Shown: positions 12,992-23,670, counted from the first letter of the stretch. The stretch: 64,000 nt of DNA from Azospirillum brasilense (GCF_003349955.1 NZ_QLKQ01000028.1:1-64000), one strand, 5' to 3'. Numbers and translations are program-made. Notes: generated by a model from the sequence alone, not told the origin.

Positions 12992-13021
12992 AAAGGCCCG
13001 GCGGTTTCCCGCCGGGCCTTT
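12992..13021. terminator. Bidirectional rho-independent terminator
   Basis: A perfect 13-bp stem (AAAGGCCCGGCGG and its complement) has a TTTC loop and A/T at both ends. It lies between the small plus-strand gene and the convergent livK, and it would work for both. Confidence 0.85.
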
Positions 13022-13064
13022 GCACGAAATCGTTTCCCGAAGGAGAACGGATCGTACGACCGCT

Positions 13065-14165
13065 TTACTTGACCTGGGCGTACTGGCCGTTGTTCCAGCG
13101 GTACCAGACATAGGCCGGGGTGGTCACGTCGCCCTTGGCGTCGAAGCCGATCTTGCCGATCACCGTGCTGTAGTTGCCCTTGCGGAGAACCTCTGCGACC
13201 TTGGCGGCGTCGGTGGAGTTGGCCTGCTTGACCGCGTCCGCCCAGATCTGCAGGGCGGCGTAGGTGTAGAGGGTGTAGCCCTCCGGCTCATAGCCGGCCT
13301 TGCGGAACTTCTCCACGGCGTCCTTGGCTTCCGGCATCTCGCGCGGGTCCGGGCCGAAGGTCATCATGGTGTTCTCGCCGGCCGGACCGGTGATCGCCCA
13401 GTACTCGTTGGTCACCAGAGCGTCGCCCGAGACGATCGGGGCGTTCAGGCCCTGGTCCTTCATCTGGCGGGCCAGCAGCCCGGCCTCGGTGTGGTAGCCG
13501 CCGACATAGACGACGTCGACCGCTTCCTGCTTCAGCTTGGACACCAGAGCCGAGTAGTCCTTCTCACCGGCCGTGTAGGCCTCGTAGATCTTCTCCTTCT
13601 GGCCGCCGGCGTTCAGCGCCTTCTGCGTCTCGTCGGCCAGCCCCTTACCGTAGGCCGACTTGTCGTGCAGGATGGCGACGTTCTTGCCCTTGTAGTTGTC
13701 CAGCAGATACTTGCCGGCGATCTGGCCCTGCTGGTCGTCGCGGCCGCAAACGCGGAAGACGTTCTTCAGGTTCTGCTCGGTCAGCTTCGGGTTGGTCGAG
13801 GCCGGGGAGATCTGCAGGACGCCTTCCTCGGCGTAGACCTGCGAGGCCGGGATCGAGGAGCCCGAGCAGAAGTGGCCGGCGACGAACTTCACGCCCGCCT
13901 TGGCGAGCTGGTTCGCCACGGCGACGGCCTGCTTCGGGTCGCAGGCGTCGTCGCCCACTTCCAGCTTCAGCTTCTGGCCCAGGACACCGCCGGCGGCGTT
14001 GATGTCGGCGACCGCCTGCTCGATGCCCTTCTTCATCTGCTCGCCGAAGGTGGCGTACTGGCCGGTGATCGGGCCGGCGGTCGCCACCGCGATGTCGGCC
14101 TTCGCCACCGAGGCGGTCATAGCGGTCGCCGCAACCGCAACGAGGAGGGAAAGCTTGTAGTTCAT
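13065..14165 (-). CDS. livK: Branched-chain amino acid ABC transporter, periplasmic binding protein
   Basis: Captures leucine, isoleucine, valine or related amino acids in the periplasm and delivers them to LivHM. The 366-residue chain has a signal peptide (1-23, ending AKA) and then the LivJ/LivK-type fold, starting with IAVATAGPITGQYATFG. Cysteine pairs of this family are present (DDACDP and GHFCSGSS). The ATG at 14165 has AGGGAG upstream. It is the last gene of the liv cluster, 173 nt after the DUF6867 gene. That gap holds a strong hairpin, which could let the binding protein be made in excess over the membrane parts. Confidence 0.93.
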   Translation of the reverse strand: MNYKLSLLVAVAATAMTASVAKADIAVATAGPITGQYATFGEQMKKGIEQAVADINAAGGVLGQKLKLEVGDDACDPKQAVAVANQLAKAGVKFVAGHFCSGSSIPASQVYAEEGVLQISPASTNPKLTEQNLKNVFRVCGRDDQQGQIAGKYLLDNYKGKNVAILHDKSAYGKGLADETQKALNAGGQKEKIYEAYTAGEKDYSALVSKLKQEAVDVVYVGGYHTEAGLLARQMKDQGLNAPIVSGDALVTNEYWAITGPAGENTMMTFGPDPREMPEAKDAVEKFRKAGYEPEGYTLYTYAALQIWADAVKQANSTDAAKVAEVLRKGNYSTVIGKIGFDAKGDVTTPAYVWYRWNNGQYAQVK

Positions 14166-14218
14166 AGTTTCGTTGGCTCCCTGTTATGAGTCGTACGCCG
14201 GCCCCGCGGGGGCCTTTT

Positions 14219-14250
14219 CACCGGTCCCCCAAGGGCTGGGGGAGCCGGTG
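14219..14250 (-). other. Strong intercistronic hairpin before livK
   Basis: CACCGG-CCCCC pairs with GGGGG-CCGGTG, with small bulges and a 7-nt loop. There is no U-tract on the minus strand, so it is more likely an RNA-processing or stabilising stem than a terminator. It would protect the livK message. This is inference. Confidence 0.45.
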
Positions 14251-14338
14251 CCGACAAGGTTCCACTATAGTCCGATCATCGCCAAGTGCGACAGTTTCAC
14301 CCACGTCCTGGTCTCGATCGGAGCCATGGAATTCGCAA

Positions 14339-14697
14339 TCACTGGGCGAGCGTTCCACCGACGCGTTCGCGCCAGTTGAAGGGTCCGGAACGCTCATACA
14401 GCCAAGGATACTGGGACACCATCCGGCGCGCCATCGAAATGCGGTACGTGGTCAGGGTGATCGCGCCGATCACCAGGGTGTGCACCACGAATCCGTACAC
14501 CGACAGGAGCTGGCCGCCGAACAGTCCCCAGACGAGAAAGCGGTCGCCCAGCCCCAGCAGGATCGAATAGGCGATGGCGCTCGACAGCGGCTTCCAGCCT
14601 TCGGCCAAGGTCTGACCGGTCAAAACGCCGCAGCCGCCGAACACCAGGACCGTCAGGCCCAGGAACACCGGCAGAGAGGACCCGAGAACTCCGTCCA

Positions 14698-14698
<1 letters not shown>
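14339..14698 (-). CDS. DUF6867 membrane protein of the liv operon
   Basis: A 119-residue membrane protein with three hydrophobic segments (about 8-28, 38-60 and 62-85) and a polar, Trp/Arg-containing C-terminus. It matches the DUF6867 type that I know from alphaproteobacterial liv operons; its role is unknown. Its ATG overlaps the livF stop as TGATG, so translation is coupled. The position between the ATPase gene and the binding-protein gene suggests an accessory part of the transporter. The family assignment is from memory of the context and the sequence pattern. Confidence 0.7.
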
Positions 14699-15408
<710 letters not shown>

Positions 15409-15411
15409 GGC

Positions 15412-16311
15412 TCAGGCCCCCTCCTCGGCTCGCTTGGCGACCTCCGGCAGGTCGGCCTTGATCTCCGGCGGCAGTTCCTCGTCCTCATCCTCGCCCAGAT
15501 AGGCGCGGATGACCGCCGGGTCGTTCTTCACGAAGGCCGGATCGCCGTCGGAAATCTTCCGCCCGTAATCCAGCACCACAACATGGTCGGAAATGCTCAT
15601 CACCACGCTCATGTCATGCTCGATCAGCAGGACGCCGATCTTGTGCTCGTCGCGGATGTAGGTGAGCAGGTCGGCCAGTTCGCCGGACTCGCGGGGGTTG
15701 AGCCCCGCCGCCGGCTCGTCCAGGCAGAGCATCACCGGCTCGGTGCACATGGCGCGGGCGATCTCCAGCCGGCGCTGGGCGCCGTAGGGGAGATTGCCGG
15801 CTTCCCAATCCGCGAACTCCAGAAGGCGGACGCGATCCAGCCAATACTTGGCCAGATCGACCGCCTCCCGCTCCGTCCGGGTGTAGGACGGCAGGCCGAG
15901 CAGGCCGGCGATGGAGAAGCCCGAGGCGCGGATCAGCTTGTTGTGCTGGGCAACGATCAGGTTCTCCAGGACGCTCATGCCGCCGAACAGGCGGATGTTC
16001 TGGAAGGTGCGGGCGACGCTGGCCTGCTGCGAGATGCGGTAGCCCGGCATCCGCTCCAGCAGGAATTCCTTGCCGTCGGCGTGGCGCAGCGTCAGCCGGC
16101 CCACCGTGGGGGTGTAGAAGCCGGTGATGCAGTTGAACAGCGTGGTCTTGCCGGCGCCGTTCGGGCCGATGATCGCGGTGATCTCGCCATTGTTGGCCGA
16201 AAAGGAGACGTCGTTGACCGCCACCAGGCCGCCGAAGCGCATGGTGAGGTGCTCGACCGTCAGCAGGGGCGTGGTGGTCATGGAACGACCCGTCTTCACT
16301 GTGGCTTCCAT
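15412..16311 (-). CDS. livG: Branched-chain amino acid ABC transporter ATPase LivG
   Basis: The partner ATPase of LivF. The 299-residue protein has Walker A GPNGAGKTT, the family insert with RTFQNIRLF, Walker B MLCLDEPAAGLNP and the H-loop IEHDMSVVM. It is about 40 residues longer than usual because of an acidic, low-complexity C-terminal tail (EDEDEELPPE). I set the start at the ATG at 16311, which overlaps the livM stop as TGATG. An ATG ten codons later (before the TTTPLL segment) is also possible. The long upstream frame reads antisense to livM. Confidence 0.93.
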   Translation of the reverse strand: MEATVKTGRSMTTTPLLTVEHLTMRFGGLVAVNDVSFSANNGEITAIIGPNGAGKTTLFNCITGFYTPTVGRLTLRHADGKEFLLERMPGYRISQQASVARTFQNIRLFGGMSVLENLIVAQHNKLIRASGFSIAGLLGLPSYTRTEREAVDLAKYWLDRVRLLEFADWEAGNLPYGAQRRLEIARAMCTEPVMLCLDEPAAGLNPRESGELADLLTYIRDEHKIGVLLIEHDMSVVMSISDHVVVLDYGRKISDGDPAFVKNDPAVIRAYLGEDEDEELPPEIKADLPEVAKRAEEGA

Positions 16312-17828
16312 CACTTCGCGCTCCCCCCGGCGATGCCCTGGCCGCCGGCGGCGGCGGTGCCCGCTGCGGGGCCGCCGGCTCCGCCCTTGGGACGGCCGTG
16401 CAGGAGGATGGTCGGGTCGCGGTGGGCCAGCAGGCCGCGCGGACGCCACAGCATGATCAGCACCATGCCCATGCCGAACGTCAGCATGCGGTAGTCGGCC
16501 AGTTCACGGAAGGCTTCCGGCAGGCCGATGACCAGAAGGGTCGCCACGACGACACCGATCTGGCTGCCCATGCCGCCCAGCACCACGATGGCGAGGATGA
16601 TCGCCGATTCGATGAAGGTGAAGCTCTCCGGGCTGATGAAGCCCTGGCGGGTGGCGAAGAAGGAGCCGGCGAAGCCGCCGAACATCGCCGCGATGGCGAA
16701 GGCCGCCAGCTTCATGTTCGTGCGGTTGATGCCCAGCGAGGCGCAGGCGATGTCGTCCTCGCGCAGCGCTTCCCAGGCGCGGCCCAGCGGCAGCTTGCGG
16801 ACGCGCATGGTGAACAGGTTCACCACCAGGGCCAGCACCAGGATCAGGTAATAGAGGAAGATGATCCGGTGCAGCGGGCTGAACTCGAGGCCGAACATCT
16901 CGTGGAAGGCCGCCGTGCCCTCCGCCGGGGTCCGCGTGAAGTCGGCGATCCCGAAGAAGCTCGGGCGCGGAATGCCGGAGATGCCGTTGGGGCCGCCGGT
17001 GAACTGGTACCAGTTGATCAGGATGATGCGGATGATCTCGCCGAAGCCCAGCGTCACGATGGCGAAATAGTCGCCGCGCAGGCGCAGGACCGGGAAGCCC
17101 AGCAGAACGCCCGACATCGCCGCCAGGAAGCCGGCCAGTGGCAGGCAGACCCAGAAGCTGAAGCCGAAGTAATGGGCCAGCAGCGCGTAGGAGTAGGCGC
17201 CCACCGCGTAGAAGGCCACATAGCCGAGGTCGAGCAGGCCGGCGAGGCCGACCACGATGTTCAGCCCCCAGCCCAGCATGATGTAGGTCAGCAGCAGGAT
17301 GCCGATGTCCAGCAACTGGCGGTCGGCCAGCGGCGTGAACGGGAAGGCCAGCGCGATGACGACGGCGATTGGACCGAGCCAGCGCGAGGCGTGCTGCACC
17401 TGCGCGGCGATGTGGTCCATCCGCTTGTCGCGCTCCGCCTGCGACAGCTTGGAGCGGCCGGTGCGGATCGCCAGGATGGCGCGGATGGCGATGACGGCAC
17501 CCCCGCCGATCAGGATGACCCGCAGGGCCTCCGTCGGCATGGCGATGAAGAAGCCCGCCGCGGTGGCGGCGGCGGCCAGCACCAGGACGGTGACGGCGTG
17601 GCCCTCGCGGATCAGGCAGAGGCCGAGCCGGCCGAGGAAGACCAGACCGACGGCGGCGGCCACCTCGTTCCAGCGGGTCTCCAGCCCAAGCCCGGTGGGA
17701 CGGTCCACCGTGCGCAGGCCGACCAGCGGGATCGTCAGGAGAAGGGCGACGAAGGCGGTCATCGCCGCCTCCTTCAGGATCGCGGGCCAGGCGATGGCCC
17801 GCGGCGAAGACATGGAAATCGCGGTCAT
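16311..17828 (-). CDS. livM: Branched-chain amino acid ABC transporter permease LivM
   Basis: Inner-membrane permease subunit. It is 505 residues, well above the 320-420 usual for LivM. The extra N-terminal part (about 1-165) has its own hydrophobic segments and a charged loop (SKLSQAERDKRMD). The core begins near 175 and has the family motifs YVAFYAVGAYSYALL and GGMGSQIGVV. The C-terminus is a Gly/Ala-rich tail. The start ATG at 17828 lies 4 nt after the livH stop. E. coli LivM also has an N-terminal extension, so the extra segment is known in kind, but its role is unclear. Confidence 0.93.
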   Translation of the reverse strand: MTAISMSSPRAIAWPAILKEAAMTAFVALLLTIPLVGLRTVDRPTGLGLETRWNEVAAAVGLVFLGRLGLCLIREGHAVTVLVLAAAATAAGFFIAMPTEALRVILIGGGAVIAIRAILAIRTGRSKLSQAERDKRMDHIAAQVQHASRWLGPIAVVIALAFPFTPLADRQLLDIGILLLTYIMLGWGLNIVVGLAGLLDLGYVAFYAVGAYSYALLAHYFGFSFWVCLPLAGFLAAMSGVLLGFPVLRLRGDYFAIVTLGFGEIIRIILINWYQFTGGPNGISGIPRPSFFGIADFTRTPAEGTAAFHEMFGLEFSPLHRIIFLYYLILVLALVVNLFTMRVRKLPLGRAWEALREDDIACASLGINRTNMKLAAFAIAAMFGGFAGSFFATRQGFISPESFTFIESAIILAIVVLGGMGSQIGVVVATLLVIGLPEAFRELADYRMLTFGMGMVLIMLWRPRGLLAHRDPTILLHGRPKGGAGGPAAGTAAAGGQGIAGGSAK

Positions 17829-17832
17829 GGCC

Positions 17833-18738
<906 letters not shown>

Positions 18739-19026
18739 TGTCTTACCTCGCCTCGGCGCGATGCGCAGGCTTCGGCGAGCGAGACAAGCGCGCTCGTACA
18801 CCAGTCACGTGAAGTGCCACTCCCCGAATTGGCTTACCCGTGCTTTAGAGCGCGGGGCCAAGATTGTTGTGTGAGCGGAACGTTAGCCCAGCGGCTCTCA
18901 ACAGAGCAAGAGGGCAAACCCGCACTCTATCTGCGGTAATACCAATTTTCCGAGAATTTGCAATATCGATTCATGTCAGTTCCGTGAACTTTGCGCTTGC
19001 TTTCTACCATAGCGAATGCACCGCAT
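18739..19026. other. Upstream region of the liv operon
   Basis: No gene is visible. The part from 18935 to 19020 is AT-rich and is the best place for the liv promoter. A TGGCAC element at about 18815 on the minus strand looks like a sigma-54 -24 box but lacks the -12 GC, so I do not call it. Confidence 0.45.
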
Positions 19027-19060
19027 AAAAAAACCCTCTTCACTGTGGTGAAGAGGGTTT
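19027..19060 (-). terminator. Rho-independent terminator
   Basis: A perfect 13-bp stem (AAACCCTCTTCAC and its complement) has a TGTG loop. On the minus strand it is followed by a run of seven T. It ends the transcript of the secreted unknown gene at 19139-19930 and shields the liv promoter. Confidence 0.9.
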
Positions 19061-19138
19061 CGCAACAACTGTGCCAATGCTGCGATGCGTGATGCCGGTC
19101 CGTCTATGACCTCCGGCATCACCATCGATACTGGCCGG

Positions 19139-19930
19139 TCAGCGCTTGGCGGAAACGACCTGCGCCTTCGCCGGCTCCTTGGGCTTTCCGGGGGCCTTGG
19201 CCGTCGCCTTGCCGGTCGCTTTCGAGGCGGCGGCGGCGCTGCCGCTGCGCGAGGCCGGGGCCTGGGCGACGTCGTAGTTCACGTCCGGGTTGCTGACGAC
19301 CTGCACGTCGCACAGCGGCTTTGACGACAAATGCATCAGGCCGGCGCTTTTTTCATCGCCGGTCAGGACGCGGATGTCGTCCGCCGTCAAGTCCATGGCC
19401 GCCTTGGAGCGGTCCACGAAGTTGGCGCAATAGAGCCCGGTGCCGATCACCGCGGCGCGGCGGCTGATTTCGTTCGCCAGTTCCGTGCGGAACATGTCGA
19501 ACTGCCGCGTCGCGTTGCCGCCGCCCTTCTTGCGGAAGTGGTCGATCATCGACGCTTCCGAGTTGGAGATCAGCGAACGGTTCTTGACGGTGAAGTCCTG
19601 GTACAGGTTGAAGGGCTTCTTTTCAGGATTGACCTGCATGCAGGTCAGCCCGACCACCATCATCTCGGTGTGCATGCGGATGGTCTGCTCCGCGGCGTGC
19701 TCGGCGCGGCTGTAGCAGGCGCCGGGCTTGGTGGCGGTGCTCTTGGCCGCGGTGCTTTTCGCGGCGGCCGGCTTCGCGGTGGCCTTCGCAGCCGTCTTTT
19801 CAGCCGGCTTCGCCGCCTCCTTGGCGGCGGCCGGCAGCGCGGCGCCGGCGAACAGCACGGCAAGGCCGACGGCGGCGGCGCTGCGCAAGGTGAAGGAAGG
19901 AATGCGATGGGCGGCGCGCTGGCGATTCAT
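19139..19930 (-). CDS. Secreted protein of unknown function with Lys/Ala-rich arms
   Basis: A 263-residue exported protein. A signal peptide (about 1-36, ending PAAA) is followed by a Lys/Ala/Thr repeat arm (about 37-67). A globular middle (about 70-215) contains cysteines in GACYSRAE, GLTCMQV, LYCANF and PLCDVQ, which could form two disulfides. A second Ala/Lys arm lies at about 226-263. The arms resemble histone H1-like tails and may bind cell-surface polyanions or DNA; that is speculation. It is monocistronic with its own terminator. I do not recognise the core family. Confidence 0.75.
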   Translation of the reverse strand: MNRQRAAHRIPSFTLRSAAAVGLAVLFAGAALPAAAKEAAKPAEKTAAKATAKPAAAKSTAAKSTATKPGACYSRAEHAAEQTIRMHTEMMVVGLTCMQVNPEKKPFNLYQDFTVKNRSLISNSEASMIDHFRKKGGGNATRQFDMFRTELANEISRRAAVIGTGLYCANFVDRSKAAMDLTADDIRVLTGDEKSAGLMHLSSKPLCDVQVVSNPDVNYDVAQAPASRSGSAAAASKATGKATAKAPGKPKEPAKAQVVSAKR

Positions 19931-20185
19931 CGTTGGTCCGGCTCCGGTGGCCCTGATTGACGGGCGGAATCCGACGGATCACGCCCTCTCCTTCGCTGGT
20001 TCTACAAGATCCCGACAGACGGTCAACCCATATCGCCCCGGCGAAGACCATTTGTCCCAACCTGTGGCCTGACCGTCGTCGGAAGGCCCGGCGGTTGCTT
20101 GGCTTGCGGGGTGCCGGTCTTTCCCAGTATTGCAACAGCACCGGCGTCCGTCTGTGACGCGGGCCACAGATCAGGGCATTTTCCC

Positions 20186-21154
20186 ATGAAAAGCACCGGC
20201 GGCCCCCTCCCGGCCATCCGCATCGGCATCGACCTCGGCGGCACGAAGACGGAGGGGATCGCGCTCGGCACGGCCGGCGAGGAGCGTGCCCGAATCCGCG
20301 TCCCCACCCCGCGCGGCGATTACGATGCGACGGTGCGGACCGTCGCCGATCTCGTGGCGCGGCTGGAACGCGCGACGGGGGCGGCGGACGCCACCGTCGG
20401 GATCGGCATCCCCGGCGCCATCTCCCCGGCGACCGGGCTGGTGAAGAACGCCAACTCGACCTGGTTGATCGGCAAGCCCTTCGATCGTGACCTGGCCACG
20501 GCGCTCAGCCGGCCGGTGCGGGTCGAGAACGACGCCAACTGTCTGGCCGTGTCGGAGGCGACGGACGGCGCCGGGGCCGGCTGCGGCGTCGTCTTCGCGG
20601 CGATCCTCGGCACCGGCTGCGGGGCGGGAATCGTCGTGGACGGCCGTCCTCTGGGCGGCCGCAACGCCATCGGCGGCGAGTGGGGGCACAACCCCCTGCC
20701 CTGGCCCACCGACGCGGAGCGGCCCGGTCCGGCCTGCTACTGCGGCAAGTCCGGCTGCCTGGAAACCTTCGTGTCCGGCCCCGCGGTCGCCGCCGACCAC
20801 CGCCAAGTCACCGGTGTGGAACTGACCGCTGAGGCCATCGCCACACAGGCGAAGCGTGGAGACAGCACGGCCCGAGCCACCCTCGACCGGCTGGTCGACC
20901 GGCTCGGGCGCGGGCTGGCGGGCATCGTCAATGTCCTGGACCCGGACGTGATCGTGCTGGGCGGCGGGCTGTCCAACCTGGACTTCCTTTACGACGCCCT
21001 CCCCCCGGCCATCGCCCGCTGGGCCTTCACGGACCGTCTGGACACGCCGGTCCGCCGCGCCGTCCACGGCGATTCGAGCGGGGTCCGCGGGGCCGCTTGG
21101 CTGTGGCGGCCCGAGGAAGCCACGGTCAACGCTCGAAATTGTACTCCGGATTGA
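20186..21154 (+). CDS. mak: Fructokinase of the ROK family (Mak)
   Basis: Phosphorylates fructose (and probably mannose) with ATP. The 322 residues follow E. coli Mak closely as I recall it. They have the phosphate-binding motif DLGGTKTEG, KNANSTWL, ENDANCLAVSEA with the catalytic Asp, the Zn-site segment GHNPLPW followed by CYCGKSGCLE, and a C-terminal HGDSSGVRGAAWLW. The ATG at 20186 fits the family's start. There is no sugar transporter beside it. Its 3' end overlaps the convergent small secreted protein gene by 29 nt. Confidence 0.93.
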   Translation: MKSTGGPLPAIRIGIDLGGTKTEGIALGTAGEERARIRVPTPRGDYDATVRTVADLVARLERATGAADATVGIGIPGAISPATGLVKNANSTWLIGKPFDRDLATALSRPVRVENDANCLAVSEATDGAGAGCGVVFAAILGTGCGAGIVVDGRPLGGRNAIGGEWGHNPLPWPTDAERPGPACYCGKSGCLETFVSGPAVAADHRQVTGVELTAEAIATQAKRGDSTARATLDRLVDRLGRGLAGIVNVLDPDVIVLGGGLSNLDFLYDALPPAIARWAFTDRLDTPVRRAVHGDSSGVRGAAWLWRPEEATVNARNCTPD

Positions 21155-21521
21155 GCGTCACCTCGCGCGGGGTGCCCGGCACGTTGTCGCCACCACCGCC
21201 ACGCCGCGCCGCCGCGGCGGCGCCACGCCCGTCGCGAACCGGCGGCGTCAGCGAATTGGTCCGGGAGTAGGAAGGGGCGGCGCGGGCCGGATCGGTGCCG
21301 TAACCGCGCGAACCGGCGCGGAACTGCTCGCCGTTGCCCATGGCGCCCCAGTGGGACGGCCGCGGTCCGGGAATCGGCTGGGCCTCCTCCATGCGGCGCA
21401 TGTAGGGACCGGTCGGGACCATCTCCTCATAGACCCAGGAGGGGTATTCCTGCCTTTGCGCTTCGGCGGGCGCGGCAAAGGCCAGCACCGCGAGGGTCGC
21501 TACAGTCATCGTTCGAAGCAT
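21126..21521 (-). CDS. Small exported protein, unknown function
   Basis: A 131-residue protein with a clear signal peptide (1-21, ending AEA). A short Trp/Tyr-containing segment follows (EYPSWVYEEM). The rest is Gly/Pro/Arg-rich and likely disordered, including an AAAAARRGGGG run. The ATG at 21521 has GGAAGG 10 nt upstream. The 29-nt tail overlap with mak is antisense. It resembles the small exported proteins common in this group, and I cannot name a function. Confidence 0.6.
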   Translation of the reverse strand: MLRTMTVATLAVLAFAAPAEAQRQEYPSWVYEEMVPTGPYMRRMEEAQPIPGPRPSHWGAMGNGEQFRAGSRGYGTDPARAAPSYSRTNSLTPPVRDGRGAAAAARRGGGGDNVPGTPREVTLNPEYNFER

Positions 21522-21664
21522 GACACGGCGGCCTTCCATCCTTTTGCGTGTGGAAGACCGATTCCGCCGGATGCGGCCGCGCATGTCCAGGGAGGAGGCG
21601 GGTTACTCAGCCCGCAGCTTCCATCCGGCACCCTCTATCAGGAGGACACCCCATTCCGGTTCGT

Positions 21665-23350
21665 TCAGGGCCGCGCCGCGCCGTAAAGCGTCAGGGTCAG
21701 CCGTTTTCCGGTGTTGTAGTTGAAGCCGGTGAAGCGGCCGAGCGGCACCGCCTCCACCCCCTTCTGGGCGGCGTGGAACTCCGCCTCCTCGCGGTCGGTC
21801 ACCAGGGCCAGCCCGCAGGACGGGTTCTCCGCCAGATGGGCGGCGGCGCCCGTCCCATGGGTCAGGAGCGTGTCGGTGCCCAGCAGGAAGACGAGGCTCG
21901 GTTCCGAATAGCCGGCGGAGGCGACCACGCTGTCGGTGCAGGGACGCACCGCCGCGACCGTCCGCGCCGCCTGACGGCTGATCCACACGCCGTCGATCCC
22001 CGGCAGGACCGCGCCGTAGGTGCCAGCGTACAGCACCGCCGCCGCCGCCACCGCCGCCGCGAAACCCTGCGTTTCCCGGCGCTGGGCGAACAGGCGCACG
22101 GCCAGCGCGTACAGCACGAGAACCACCGGCAGCATGGCGACCGCCACCGGATCGACGCGTCCCTCCACCAGATAGGGAATCACCGCGACCGCAATGGTCA
22201 GCGCGCCGAATCCGACAGCCCCGAGAACGGTGGCGACCGAGAACAGGCCCCAGCGCGGCGCGTCGGCGCGGCGCAGAAAATGCTCACGCGCCGCGGCGGC
22301 GGTGAGGATGGCGATGGCCGGGAAGACCGGCAGCGTGTAATGCAGCAGCTTGGTCGGCACCGCCTCGAACACCAGCCAGCTCGGGATGATCCAGGCGCCG
22401 CAGAAGCGCACGGCGTCCGCCACCGGCCCGCCGCCCTTGCGGTGACGCCACGCCCAGGGAACGGCCAGCAGCGCCAGGAAGGACCAGGGCGCGAAGGTCA
22501 CCCAGAAGGTGCCCAGATAGTAGCCGGGCGGCAAGCCCTTCGCTTCCTGCCCGCTGACCACCTTGCCCATCATGTCGTGGCCGACCGACTCGGCGAAGAA
22601 GGCGCCCTTGGTCTTCACCGTGATGGCGATCAGCCAGGGCGCCGCGATGGCCACCACGATGGCGAGGCCGACCAGCGGGCGCAGCCGCTTCAGCCAGCCG
22701 GCCCGGCGGTCCAGCAGCGCCAGAACCAGCGCCGTGGTGCCGGACACCAGGAGGACGATGGGCCCCTTGATGAGGATGCCGACACCCGCGGCGATCCAGA
22801 AGGCGAGCGGCGCCGCCCAGCCGGACCGCTCCGCATGGCGGTTCAGATAGAGGCTGGCCAGGGCCGCCTGCCCGATCACGATGGTGGACAGCAGAACCGC
22901 GTCGGTCTTCGCCATGCGCGCCTCGACGCCCAGCACGACGCAGGAGGCCATCATCAGCCCGGCGAGGAAGCCGACCGTCCCGCCGAACATCCTTGCCCCG
23001 GTCCAGGCCGTCGCAAGCACCGCCAGAACCGCCCCGAGCAGCGAGGGAATGCGGAAGGTCCAGATCTCCTTCGGCACTCCGCCCGGCCCTTCGACCAGCC
23101 GGGTCGCCGCGGTCTGCAGCCAGTAGATGCCCACCGGCTTCTTGTGGCGCGCCTCGTCCTGGAAGCGGATGTCCACATAGTCGCCGCTTTCCAGCATCTG
23201 GTGGGACGCCTGGGCGAAGCGCGCCTCGTCGCGGTCGAAGGGCGGCAGATCGAAGAAGCCGGGCAGGAACAGCAGGACGCTGATCACCGCCAGCGCCAGA
23301 TAGGCCAGGACCGGCAGGCGGCCGCCAGCGGCGTTGGGCACCGCGCTCAC
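21665..23350 (-). CDS. GT39 (ArnT-like) membrane glycosyltransferase
   Basis: A polytopic membrane protein of 561 residues that should transfer a sugar from a lipid carrier to an envelope acceptor on the periplasmic side. The N-terminus has the family's catalytic first loop, PPFDRDEARFAQ, and then the HKKPVGIYWLQ motif typical of ArnT-like and PMT enzymes. About 11-12 hydrophobic segments follow. The GTG start at 23350 overlaps the stop of the LAB_N gene as GTGA. With the upstream DPM-like transferase this makes a polyprenyl-phosphate sugar pathway. The sugar and acceptor (lipid A or another glycan) are unknown. Confidence 0.88.
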   Translation of the reverse strand: MSAVPNAAGGRLPVLAYLALAVISVLLFLPGFFDLPPFDRDEARFAQASHQMLESGDYVDIRFQDEARHKKPVGIYWLQTAATRLVEGPGGVPKEIWTFRIPSLLGAVLAVLATAWTGARMFGGTVGFLAGLMMASCVVLGVEARMAKTDAVLLSTIVIGQAALASLYLNRHAERSGWAAPLAFWIAAGVGILIKGPIVLLVSGTTALVLALLDRRAGWLKRLRPLVGLAIVVAIAAPWLIAITVKTKGAFFAESVGHDMMGKVVSGQEAKGLPPGYYLGTFWVTFAPWSFLALLAVPWAWRHRKGGGPVADAVRFCGAWIIPSWLVFEAVPTKLLHYTLPVFPAIAILTAAAAREHFLRRADAPRWGLFSVATVLGAVGFGALTIAVAVIPYLVEGRVDPVAVAMLPVVLVLYALAVRLFAQRRETQGFAAAVAAAAVLYAGTYGAVLPGIDGVWISRQAARTVAAVRPCTDSVVASAGYSEPSLVFLLGTDTLLTHGTGAAAHLAENPSCGLALVTDREEAEFHAAQKGVEAVPLGRFTGFNYNTGKRLTLTLYGAARP

Positions 23351-23670
23351 GGCGTGCCCGCCGCGCCGCCGTTCCGGCGGTTGTTCAAGACGAAATAGAG
23401 GTTCCGGAAATAGATGATGAGGCCCAGCCCCTGCCCGAACATGAACACCGGATCACCCCGCTGGATCGAATAGGCCAACAAAAGAACCCCGCCGCCGATG
23501 GAGAAATACCAGAAGAGGTCCGGCACGATGCTGCGCCGGGCGCGCTCGCTGGCGATCCATTGGACGACAAAGCGCATCATGAAGAGCGCCTGCGCAAAAA
23601 AGCCGACGCCGACCCAGATCAGGTCGGCGGTGCTTTGACTTTGGTACCAGGCGATGGCGCGTTCGAGCAT
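23347..23670 (-). CDS. Lipid A biosynthesis N-terminal domain (LAB_N) protein
   Basis: A 107-residue membrane protein with three hydrophobic segments (about 15-35, 48-68 and 74-92). It carries the LAB_N pattern MRFVVQWIASE and a second YFSIGGG. Such proteins occur beside DPM-like and GT39 enzymes and are thought to help move or modify lipid-linked sugars. The SWEET/PQ-loop-like topology fits a small flippase-like role, but that is unproven. The 3' end overlaps the GT39 start by 4 nt, and the DPM-like gene lies 30 nt upstream, so the three form an operon. Confidence 0.88.
   Translation of the reverse strand: MLERAIAWYQSQSTADLIWVGVGFFAQALFMMRFVVQWIASERARRSIVPDLFWYFSIGGGVLLLAYSIQRGDPVFMFGQGLGLIIYFRNLYFVLNNRRNGGAAGTP

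Noticed and set aside
14199-14218. GC hairpin with TTTT before livK that looks like a terminator
   Set aside because: The T-tract is on the plus strand, where no gene ends. On the strand of livK it has no U-tract.
18805-18825. Possible sigma-54 promoter for the liv operon
   Set aside because: The TGGCAC half fits, but the -12 position is GA rather than GC, so the site does not meet the core rule.
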